Shown in pieces: positions 12,788-23,267 of a DNA stretch of 64,000 bases. The notes below the pieces were generated by a model. That model saw only the letters and a program-made list of their open reading frames with translations, searched no databases and was not told where the DNA came from. Position 1 is the stretch's first letter. Each line of letters opens with the position of its first letter. The stretch lies in NCBI GenBank assembly GCA_037074615.1, contig CM073527.1, forward strand, positions 25,606,848-25,670,847, written 5' to 3'. This DNA comes from Leucaena leucocephala (Eukaryota; Streptophyta; Magnoliopsida; Fabales; Fabaceae). The position numbers and the translations under genes are program-made.

Positions 12788-13383
12788 AAGCAGTCACAAG
12801 TAGCCAGAATTCTCCTGGTTGGTATGTTGAGGGCATATTTATACTTATAACAAATCGCATAGCTCCATGATATAAACAAGTTGGTTATTCTTTTAGTATT
12901 CTCACGATATAAGAATTTGCGTTAGCTTGTGTCTCTCAAAGATGGCCGTTTGTTACCACTGGCTCGTTTGTGAGCAGTATTCGTTCCCCTTGCTCTGGTC
13001 GCTGTTCTTAATATCAGGACATTCTATAGATATTTCAAGCAATTCTTGATTTTTAGTCTGGGTTGTGTCTAGTCGTGTGATTCCAATATCAATCACACAT
13101 TGTCTGGTATTTTTCATTAAAATCAGAGGCAGGCAAGGTCTTATAGAAATCATAAAATCATTTATCCTGCAAACGTTGACTGCAGATTAGGCTAAGCCCC
13201 GCAGGGTACGTTAGGTTTCATGGGGCAAATATTCTCTGCGCTGTTCGTTATTTTGGAAATCGGAATGTGGCAAAGAAATCTCTTGATTGCAAAACAATGG
13301 CAGTATTAAAAACGAATACATATGGTGACAAATAATTAATGGCAGGCAATCTCGTGTTTGCTTCCTACCTCACGTTCTATATA
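12788..13383. other. Convergent intergenic region, SRPK to TauE pseudogene
   Basis: This should hold the SRPK 3' UTR and any relic 3' flank of the oppositely oriented TauE-like pseudogene. No further coding signal is seen. Confidence 0.5.
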
Positions 13384-15936
13384 CCATTGGTTGTCACAAA
13401 ACCCCAAAATTCCCATAAACTCATTGTCGTGGATAATTTCAACTCTCTTCTCATGCCAACCACACCTGGAAAAAACAAATTTATCTTGAGTCAGCTACAT
13501 ATAGATCCATTACGATTACGCTAATACATCCATTACGATTACGCCAATATTGAGTTAAATCAGTAAGAGGAATTGGTATAAATTAAATTACTTACCCATG
13601 GCGAGAGCACTGGCGAAAATAACACCCGGGGAGGATGAACACTATGAACGATGCTCGCCCAAGAACTGATATAAATTTTCTCACAAAGAATTGATCCCCG
13701 AGGCCAGCCAAAACAGACACTGTTGCCAGGTATAACGCTTCAACAGAAATGGCAGTTTGAAAGGATCACATGACTATATATATAGTGTTTTCGGCAAAGA
13801 AAATTGAAGAGTGAATGAAAATTTGTCAAGTACCATAAGGAATGGGAAATCTGTTAAAAGGAAGTAGAGTTAGCACATATAGTAAATAATTGATTCGTAT
13901 CTTATAAGGATGCGAGTCCAATTCTTGTTGTCATCGTGAAGACTTCTTTGATAGGTGATCTTATAAATTTTTTGTAAATACTATCTAAACTTTGGGGATG
14001 TGCCTTAGTTTTAGTGGGAGATTCATGGCAAATCTATCTATTTTTTTTTATATATATAAAAAAGAAGAATTCAACCACGGACAAGGACGATGAAAACGTC
14101 ATTACAAATGCTGCCGTAGCGTTACACCGATCTCGAGTAGAAGGGGACCTTGAAGCCACCTCCGGAACCTAACGGCCCTCCCACTATACCTCCCAATATG
14201 CCACAGAATGCAATGTTCACAACACTCCATTCTATTGAAGCTTCAGATACCAAGTCTGGGTTCCCTGGGCTCTTCCTCTCTTTATGTTTCTCATACAACT
14301 TGACCGCCTCGTACCCATACACCACTAGTGCCACAGGAAACTGCAAAATCAAAATGAAACCAAGAGGAGATTCATTTTTAAGTCTCAAATTAAAGTCTGA
14401 ACCCACTAACTGCACGGTATGTCATACTTGTTAATTATCGAACCTTTAAGCGGAAAAGCACCCGATACAATGAACTGCAAGTCTCCACGCCATTCTGCTG
14501 ACCCACACCAAATATATGTTCAGAATAACAAGTTGAAAACTTGAATAGTTAGTTGGCGAGGGAGATATCTTTCCTTGATGACTTGAAGTAGCATGAAAGA
14601 AATCCACACAATCATAGGCGTAAAGAGCCCCCTCCACCTAAGATTGAAACGAAGATTTTGCGGTATGTACGGTTGAAAAGAAAGTAAAAGAATAATCATT
14701 TCCTCTCACCCGAAATGAAATGAAATATGTGAGAGTCTAAGAAATTTACGTACTAAGGCTGATTTGTCTTGCTTCGGAATCAACGGCTTATGTTTTGTAT
14801 CGGCCAGAACTGTATATTTCAGGAGATACAGCAACCGTATAATATGATTAATCATCCATAAGATACCACTATATATATGAACGAGAACGTTTTCGCTCGT
14901 CTTACGTTCATCGCGGGAAGTAGCAGCAGTCGCTCGTTGTTTGGCCATTTCATTCTGCAGTTACAAGAAAACGGCTATTGACTATTGAGTTGCTTTCTGT
15001 AACGAAAATCATCTTTTAATGGACAAAATATCAGTAGCTGGAAATAATTAATGAAAATTTGACCTTTAGAATCGTCTCTTCCCTCCACAACTCGTCGATT
15101 CCCTTAAAGAAGGACCTGGAGGAGGTTCCTGCCCAAGAAAAACAAGTACGCAACATTCCCTCAGCAAAAAGGGTAATCAATATATTTAACCTACGAATGA
15201 ATGATTGTGAGCTAATAATTTGGTTTAGTGAATGAAGGACATGGACCTATGTAGATAATGATGGTGATGAGCCAATAAGGAATACAACTCTGAGTGAAAC
15301 CCCAACAGTGAGTCCAAGCTTAAGCATGGGCCGAAACAGAAGGGCCAAATCATAGTCTAATATTGGAACTTCCTTCGTCGAATGGGCGGGCTACCCTCAA
15401 ATTGTACCATACTGATGATGCGGACGACCCTATTATCATACCTAAAAAATCAACCATAATCCAAATCACAAAACAGAGTATAAATGCTTTTATATTCGCC
15501 TGCGAAGAATTAGTGGTTACATTTCGAAAGAGCAGCGGCAGACTTACCATCAAATCCGAGAAGGAGAGTAAGGAGGGGAACGAAAATGCCTCAGCCGCCT
15601 ACCCCGCCGACGGTTCCACAATCCGATCCCAGAAATCCGATTACTGAAGCTAGCCGCAAGGCTCCATGAAAACTTGAGGTCCTGGATGGACCCAGAAACA
15701 CAGCATTATTAATACATGAGAGTTTAATCAGTTGAGTTGTAGATGAAAGAGATAAGAGGGAGATGAGAGATACAGGCCAAACTTGATGGGTTTTGGATGC
15801 GTGAGCAAAGAAACCAGAAGGGGGACAGAGGTGTTGGGGAAGGGGCAGAGCCATTGGAATGGGAGATGAAAAGTAGGGAGAGAATTGCCAGGAAGGAACA
15901 GGAAAGGAGATAGCCGAGGAAGGCTTTGGTGGACAT
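13384..15936 (-). pseudogene. TauE/SafE sulfite-exporter-like gene, multiply disrupted, introns retained
   Basis: Remains of a plant TauE/SafE multi-pass membrane protein, closest in memory to Arabidopsis At2g25737/At2g36630. Recognisable pieces from 5' to 3' are a hydrophobic start at 15936 (MSTKAFLGYLLSC), GFLGSDCGTVGGVGG, GIFVPLLTLLLGFDGKS, SSASSVWYNLRVARP, a DYDLALLFRPML block, GTSSRSFFKGI-ELWREETILK near 15085-15150, MAKQRATAATSRDE, QFPVALVVYGYEAVKLYEKH, EASIEWSVVNIAFCGI, FSSSLSVVEF, ALYLATVSVLAG and the C-terminal NEFMGILGFCDNQ. Lesions include an in-frame TGA at 15591-15593 in the glycine motif, a 4-bp-duplication-like frameshift near 15370, a 1-bp loss near 15280, a frameshift after GSGGGF near 14150, loss of the segment after VVEF at about 14050, and frameshifts near 15650, 13630 and 13440. 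Splice junctions are kept, so it decayed in place or after DNA duplication and is not a retrocopy. Confidence 0.88.
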
Positions 15937-16680
15937 AGCGGCTAACCAATGTAAAATCAACGAAAGGCAATAACCTGAACCAGAGGTATATAAGGTGGAC
16001 GACAAGTAACTGTCACCTGACGCTTTAGATTTCAATGTCGTTGCAAAAACATGGACGGAATGCTAGGAACTAGGAAGACACTCCCCGGGACCGGAATGCT
16101 TTATTACGTCATTTTTTAGCCCCAAAAATTGTGGGAAACATTTCTTTTCTTTATCAATTAAAATTAAAACTCGGTCTGTATATTTCTTTCTGTTTTTTTT
16201 AGTTTCTGAGATGACGTTTTCTTCTTCGATATATTATGGTGTCAGCCAATAAGTCAAATCTGGATATGGCTTCTCTTCCTATATCCTATTCCTCGAAAAC
16301 ACGTGAAGTTTCACTGGATCTTCGATGTTTGCCAGGTTGAATTATGCTTTTCTAGCATGATTTTCATTAGCCCGAACAATAGTGGTGGATGGCTTTCGTT
16401 TGGATTTTTGCCAAGATATTTCATATTTCAAGTCCACTCTTTTAAGATTGATTCGATATTACATCCAAGAAATTATATATATCTCGATTTGATCTTTGGG
16501 TATTAAAATTACATTCATGATCAACCAGGTTTATGAAGTATATAGACAGACTCACATAAAAACCAAAACAAACTTGAGACATACACAAACACAAGACATC
16601 CTCAAACTCAAAAGTCAAAACTACGTAGATTTATATATAAGAAACCAGTTGCATCAACATATATGATCCAGGCTTGACAG
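15937..16680. other. Spacer, TauE pseudogene 5' side to LEA gene 3' side
   Basis: Holds the former TauE promoter side and the LEA 3' UTR. No coding signal recognised; short open frames lack domains. Confidence 0.4.
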
Positions 16681-17950
16681 TCAAGAGTTCTTGCGGTGCT
16701 GCACACGGATGGTGCCTTCATCCCCCACTTGTCCCACGTCACCCCTCGTCCGATCTGCCGCTCTCAGCGTATCCGCCACCGCTCCTGGCCGCGTCTCTTC
16801 CACTTCTATCAGCACCTCCTCCTCCCCGCGCCGCCCAGTCCCACCACGCTCCCGGGCGGCACGTGTCTCGTTCACCACGTCTGAAGGATGGGTCAGCTTA
16901 GACTTTATACTCCCAGGTGAACCCATTATATTATCCTTCGCCTCTCTTCCCCTATATATTTGTCCCAGCCAAAGCAGCCATTAATAACAATCGTTCACCA
17001 GTTACCTTGGACTCAATTTTAATCTCACAGGATTATATCAAGCAAAAGAAAGACGTACCGATCACTTTCGCTTCTGAATTCATCACCCTCTCGAATTCCT
17101 TCGTTCGGATACGATCTTTCACGCAGTTTTAGCTCTTCCAGTTTACGCTTTGGATCGTCCGTTGCTCCCAGCTTATCCTGCATAGCCACAGTTTGATCAG
17201 TTTCTATTCACCAAAACACTTGAAGAACTAATTAATTTATAGAGCAATAGTATATCAATTAAAAACCTTGTCCATTTCCGCTATGTCGTAGGCATAGTGC
17301 TTGGATTCATCTTTCTTGCCGGAGAAGAAACCCATGGCTTTGTCCTTGAGCTCCCCGAACTTCCCCATGGTAGTGTCCTTGCCTTCTTTAGCTTTCTCAG
17401 CAGTATAGTCCTTGTACTCACCTGCTTTCTGCACCGTGGCGTCCTTCGCTTCCTTGGCCTTGTCCGCAGCATATCCGGTGTACCCCGAAGCCTTGTCCAC
17501 GGTGGCGTCCTTCGCCTCCCTGGCTTTCTCGGCAATCTCTCCGGCTTTCTGTTTCGTTGCTTCCTTGGTTTCGCCGGCCTTCTGAGCCGCATAGTCTTTG
17601 TACTCACCGGCAGTATTGGCGGTGTCGTGGGTCTTACCCACCACAGCTTCCTTGGCGTGGTCGTAGGTGTTTTGCACCGCCTGGAACATGGATCCCATAA
17701 CGCCGGGCCCCTGTTTCTCCCTATCCATCACCAAGTGCTCTTGCTCGCGTTGTCTCAATCTTTTGGCGTCTTCGAGCTCTTTAGCGGCTAGCTTGGCGGC
17801 AACCTCAGCTCGTGCCTCCTTGAATTCCCTCTCCGTCGCCCACTGGGACCCATAGTCACGCTCTCTTGCTCTGTTCACGTCTCCTATGTCTTTAGCAGTA
17901 AGCTTAGCTGCTGCCTCGGCCCTGTCTTCTTTGAATTGACCCGACGCCAT
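16681..17950 (-). CDS. Late embryogenesis abundant protein, DC8/ECP63 type (LEA_4, group 3)
   Basis: A hydrophilic seed and dehydration protein, about 357 aa, that in this family is largely disordered and folds into helices on drying to protect membranes and proteins. Proposed exons on the minus strand are 17950-17267, 17177-17059 and 16951-16681; the last acceptor is the least certain, since others nearby also keep frame. The start at 17950 (MASGQFKEDRAEAAAKL) is chosen because the longer open frame reaches above the TATA box. Residues 1-85 hold two related ARAEAAAKLAAK-type blocks. Residues about 120-220 are tandem 11-mer-like repeats rich in A, K, E and T (AGEYKDYAAQK, AKEAKDATVQK). The C-terminal exon carries HPSDVVNETRAARERGGTG and an acidic VEETRPGAVADTLRAAD segment. 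A 164-aa open frame on the opposite strand (17297-17791) is only a shadow of this repeat. Confidence 0.88.
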
Positions 17951-18079
17951 TGCTCTCTCTGGTTGAATGCAGAAACAAGACTTTTCTTTCCTGAAAGGTC
18001 TGAGTTGGCTTTTGGTTTCTTTGATGTGGTAGTGCTGATCCTTTATGTTACTGTGAGTCAAGAATTTGGATGCTTGATG

Positions 18080-18205
18080 TATATACACCGTTGAATGTTA
18101 AGGGGAACTAAGACACGTGGAAAAGGATTACTGTCAACATGACACGTGCCCCGGAGGGTCCGTGGAATGAAACCTGGCATCATCGCTCAGGACGTGTGGC
18201 ACGTT
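18080..18205 (-). promoter_or_regulatory. LEA promoter: TATA box with ABRE/G-box cluster
   Basis: A TATATA core at 18080-18085 lies about 130 bp upstream of the LEA start codon. Two palindromic CACGTG G-boxes sit at 18114-18119 and 18143-18148, within AGACACGTGG and TGACACGTGCC. A further GACGTGTGGCACGTTATC stretch near 18191 has two more ACGT cores. Such ABRE/G-box groups bind ABI5/ABF-type bZIP factors and drive ABA- and seed-specific expression of LEA genes. The elements are seen directly; the regulation is inferred. Confidence 0.75.
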
Positions 18206-19089
18206 ATCACGAGATGCATCATTTTTGAGGCCTGCTTCCTATTTTTGGATTATTGGGTCGGGTTCTTGTTGTGTTATTTCCAGGGTTAGGCGTTTTGTTG
18301 TTTGGTCCTGGGCCTTAGCTTCTATAGTTTTTTTTTCTTTCACAATAACATATTTTTTTAACAAAAAAAAAGAATAAAATATTGAGAAGATTTTTGAAGT
18401 CCTGCCTGAGAAGAAAAAGGGATCTAGAAATATGAGAATAAATTTAATTTTTCAGAACGTTCTAGATCAAATTAATTTAAAACAATTAATGACCACAATT
18501 TAAAACAAGGGGCAGTGTCAAATTAATTAGGCTAATAACTTCACTAATTAATGACTCTATGTCCGAGTCGGGCCCATGCATCAAAATATAGGAAGTGGGT
18601 CGGCGCTTCTCGTCCACACATGGTTAGAGCTTATTTATTCTTAATTTGACTTGTTCCAAAATATAAGTCTAATTTAATAACATTTAGAGCATTTAATATT
18701 TAATTTTTAATTTTTCCATTCCATATAATTATTTCATTATAATTAATATAACATTGACTTTTGTTAAGGGCATATTTAGAAATTTCTACAATTTTTTTAC
18801 GTATTTAATATTATAACTACATTTTAGATTCCTTTTGACCAATGTAATTAATTATTATTAATTACTAACTTAATCTTTAGTCTGACTTTTATATGAGGCT
18901 TTTATTTTATTTTTTACCTAAAAAGAATGATAATATAATTTTAAAATTAAAATTAAATTCATCTTTGCCTGGCGGGGGAGAAATAAATTACGAGACAGAA
19001 ATATTAAAATAATCCGTCATTTTTTCCACGGACATATATATATAACAGGACAGCAATAGAATCACAAAATAAATTAAGATGAAAAGGAG
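18206..19089. other. AT-rich spacer upstream of the LEA promoter
   Basis: No coding signal. Mostly A/T-rich runs between the LEA promoter and the 3' end of the GT47 pseudogene. Confidence 0.45.
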
Positions 19090-21111
19090 TTATGGATCAT
19101 GGCGAACTCGAATGTTCAGTCTCCTGAGCCATACAGAATGACACGTACGTGTTCAGAACACATCAAATCGCTTGGGAGGATGATGCACTTCAAAATGCCT
19201 CCTAATCTGCCCTACTCTTCTCTGCATTCTTATGTACTGCCTCGAAGATATTCTCGTTAATATATTCTTCAAGTTCGGAATCTCCTTCACCGAAATCTCC
19301 ACCGAGAATGACATCCAGTTCAGAACATCGCTAAAAGGAGACACGTAATGCTCTGAAATCAGCACCGGCACGCATCCTGTGTAGATTGCCTCCACCACTC
19401 TGGAGCTCGCTACCTAGTACCCACTTGGACACAGACAGTATTTGCTCTTCCTCAGCGTCTCATAGTACGACACGCCACGTGGAAGGTATCACTGGGCCAT
19501 GAACCCCTCCTGCAAAGAATGCCAAGTTTGGGAGCTTAGACGCAGATGGCCCCTTCAGCGAACCAGTTTGAATGTTGATTTCTGGAATCGAAACATCCTT
19601 CGCTTGAATCGAATTCTTGTATAAATAAGGAATCGAAAATGAAGTCTCCGGCCCCTGAAACACAACATCGAAGTTAATGTAAAGATCCCAACTGCAAATA
19701 TGAATGTAGAGATAAAAGTCGAGGGCTTTTTACCCAGTCATGGCAGGCAAGTGTAAAGTGGTCAGCTCCGAGGCTTCTGTTCCAGAAGGGGTATCTGGAG
19801 GCGATGGTGTTGACATAATCTGTGACGGTCTTTCTTATGGGTCCAAAATCACGAGAGTCACGAATATATATGAATTGAACCAACATGGTTACACTATAAG
19901 GAAGGAAGAAAACATGTGCTTTCTGAGGATCTCTTGTTAGGAATTGGTCATTACCCTGAATAGCATGAATAAAATTGCCCTCCATTGCGCATATGCTCTT
20001 GCAAGGTCCATTATGAAAAACTGGCGGCTCACCTTCTTCGTACACAAATACTTTGAACTGTTTCTCCATTTCCAAGTAGCTCCTGCTTGTCCCACTAATT
20101 TTTTACCTATATATCAGATAGTGAACGTAGCTTAAAACTCAGAAACATGACATTCTTCACTCGGTGTGCTTGTGGATCGAATAGTACCTGTGAAATGCGT
20201 TGGCATTATGATACATTGGACCAATTGGGACATAGCCTGGATCTCGTGTTCGATTCCCGCTTCTGGATCCTCTGACTACATATCGAGCATGTAGCAGACC
20301 AGCTTCGGTTCTATCTAGGATGCTCTATTTTCTTGACTTGTTCTGCCTCATGCCAGGAACATATGACTCATTCAGAGGAGCTGAGGTGGGGCTAATTTCA
20401 GTGTCGTCGACGTTGAGGGTTTCTTCAGTTTTGTTCTATTATCATGGATCATGGATTCAGGCAGTCAAATTAATCAGTTTCATTAAACGCGCGCAAGTTA
20501 AGATTTCTTTGCTTGATAATGTTTACCAATTTTCCCAGAAAATCAGTCAAAAGTGAAGATGTAATCTGCGTTAGCATTGACTTCAAAGAAACGCGTCGAG
20601 TTTATGTGACGAGATGCTACAGCGGACACCGATAACAGCACCCAGAAACCAATAATTTATTTAATCTTGTCGCATAGCAGCATTACTGCATTAATTGGTC
20701 TTATTCATTGAAAAGATAAGAGAAAAACTAGGAATTAAGCATTAATAATGGCTTTGATTACATCTATTTCAGAGAGATGCCGAAGATTAAACATTAGATA
20801 AAACAAAGGGACGTGTGTCTTACAGATGGTTGAAGTGGTTGTAGAACAGAAGAAAGTGGAGGATCAGAGATAGCACTCTCTTGCTTACTAAGAGGATCCA
20901 CGGCCACCTGGGTTGAGCTTAAATCCACAACCCCTTGTATCTGTTTCTGAGAAGAAGAAGAAGAAGAAGGAGTAGCAGAGCTGAATAAGAGAGGTCTTGT
21001 AGGAAGCCAGAAGGAGACTTTTGGACCCAACACAAATGAGGCCGCAAGCAAAAGAAGAGCATCATAAACGACAAAAGTTTGACAGAAGAAGATGAATAAC
21101 AACTCGGCCAT
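19090..21111 (-). pseudogene. GT47 exostosin-family glycosyltransferase, disrupted
   Basis: A type II Golgi glycosyltransferase relic of the plant exostosin family (GT47, cell-wall or glycan synthesis), best compared with the At5g03795/At5g25310 group. Exon 1 starts at 21111 with a membrane anchor (residues about 5-30) and a serine-rich stem. Later exons keep NANAFHR, the stretch MEKQFKVFVYEEGEPPVFHN, NFIHAIQ, HVFFLPYSVTMLV, YPFWNRSLGADHF, KLPNLAFFAGGVHGP, VEAIYTGCVPVLISEHYV and WLRRLN. Lesions are a TAG at 20325-20327 in exon 2, an in-frame loss of about 14 residues between YLYKNSI and KDVSIPE, loss of about 20 residues plus a frameshift after FFAGGVHGP, a TAG at 19414-19416 in place of the Glu of the PSGYE motif, and a TGA at 19153-19155 after PKRFDVF. 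Introns are retained. Confidence 0.87.
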
Positions 21112-23267
21112 GGACAACAATTTGTTTGGGCATAGACCATTATTGAATGTTATGTTGTGGGAAGCTCAATCTTTTCAGAACCAGCTTCAACTTCACAGAG
21201 GGGTACGGTTACTGCATGATACCCAGCCTAAACAAAGAACAAGTAGTATTTTATAACCCAATGCTCCTCCTTTCTTAGTAAAACCGTTACAATTTTGAGT
21301 TAAGCATGACGAACTTCTATATTCAAGTGGTTATGTCCTGAATAAAAAATATATAATTATAAAATTATAAAATAATATTATATTTATATATTTTTAAGAG
21401 TTAAATAATATCTATAATTTATAAAAAATAAAATAACAAAAATATTAAAATTTATTATATATATAAAAAAAATTTAAACTCTAAATAGTTTATAATTATA
21501 ACTTCGTATCAATATTATTAAAGTTGATAAGAATGAAATATTTAAAAAAATAATAGAAATAATTATAATTTATAATATAATTATATGATAGTTAATAAAA
21601 TTAAAAAAAATCTAATTATAAATTTTAAAAGATATAATTTATCTATTTAATTATTTATATTTATAAAATAATTATTCAATCACCAATAACCATTATATTA
21701 TTACCTACTTTACCGGACATGCTAGTGCTGTCAACGCCCTCTTTCCCGCGTCAACGAGAGACTGAGGTAAGGATCTCAAGCGCATCTTGGGAATTTCAAG
21801 CAGCGCCAGAGCTTAAAACATGCTGATTATAGTGGAACACCTATTTTATTTAACCATTAAGTTAACAGCACAAACCAGGCAGAACTTTATAAAAAATGGT
21901 CACCGTCCAAGTTTGAAACTCTCTCTTCTTAGAAAAAGGAAGTTAAACGTTTTAATCAAGCACAGCTAGCACAGTATGGTGAATTGCAGATATGTGCCTT
22001 TTAATTAGAGAGAATAATATTTACGTTTCCAAAGATAGATTGAATAACAGTTAGATCTCAATTTTTTTTAAAAATAATTTACCGATATCGATTCAAACAA
22101 ATAAAATAGGAATTTCAATTTAATATTGAGTTACATTTGAAATTTAAATGCTTTATCTGCAACTAAGATCTTTAAATTTGCTATTGGCTGGATCGACATT
22201 TACAACTTATTTTTCAAAAAGAAAAATTTTTGTGGAGACGTAATTGTCATTAAATTAACTATTATTATCTCTGTTAATTAGTGGTCCTCCTTGCCAGAAG
22301 GGTATGCAAGTGACAGTGTACATTTTGCCTGCATACACAGGTATTTTGAGCTTAATTATACGCAGATATGGAAGAACATCCGAATGAAATTTGCAGGTGT
22401 TCCCATTACAGAAGTGGTAAATACTAAATAGACAAGCAGCACATGTACGCGAAACGATAATTATGTCATTATTGAGAATGCATCATTGCCTACGTCATGT
22501 TAATTTCGCATCGTGATGGAGAAATCTTCCTTCTTCTGATACTCCTCTCCTTCATGGAGTACAAAAGTTTTCTCTTTTTTTATACAAGAACAAAATTATT
22601 TTTTTAGTACAAACAAATTTAAACGAGTTTAGTAGTACAAGTACCCATCAAAACTAAGATAAAACCCCAGAATTTAAAATATCTTTATTATCTATAACAA
22701 CTCTTATTAGCTATAAGAATAAAAGTTTTTTTTTGTACAACTATAAGAATAAAAGTTAATCACGTCTCATAATTTAGAATCACTGGGCTCAGAACTCTTG
22801 CTTTAGTTTCATCTATTTAAGCCCAAGTTGTGACTTCAAAGCTCAATCATTGTCTGCTGAATCATAGTTAACATATCAGATGCATCGTACACTTCTCCAG
22901 TTAGTCATTTACAATAACTGTCATCATGGGAATGCAAAACTCAGTTTAATCTGAACGCATGAATATTATTTCCAACACCATTACACTCGAGCTGCTGAAG
23001 TTTCGCAGAACCGAAGCTTCTAGCGCATATTTTACAGAGATGGAAAGACTATCTAACATTAGAGGATTTCATATCCAATCCAGTTACAAATAGAAACGCA
23101 TGCATTACAAAAGATATATTACTTATTATAACAGGAAGACAGCTCTTCTCAACCGGGGTACGTGTGCCTAGAGGCCTTCTCTTTTCTTCTCATCCCACTC
23201 GTTGTACTGCGACTATCTTATAAGCTTATGCTAAGGCAAAAAATAATCACATTGCAGGCCGCCATCC
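21112..23267. other. AT-rich intergenic region
   Basis: Bases 21340-21690 are almost pure A/T with many short runs. A 17-bp CTATAAGAATAAAAGTT motif occurs twice near 22709 and 22741. No coding signal. The 3' UTR of threonine deaminase should lie at about 23000-23267. Confidence 0.5.

Noticed and set aside
16674..16984. Several plus-strand frames rich in serine, proline and arginine
   Set aside because: Antisense shadows of the last LEA exon.
17297..17791. 164-codon open frame on the plus strand
   Set aside because: Antisense shadow of the LEA repeat region, caused by its biased codon pattern.
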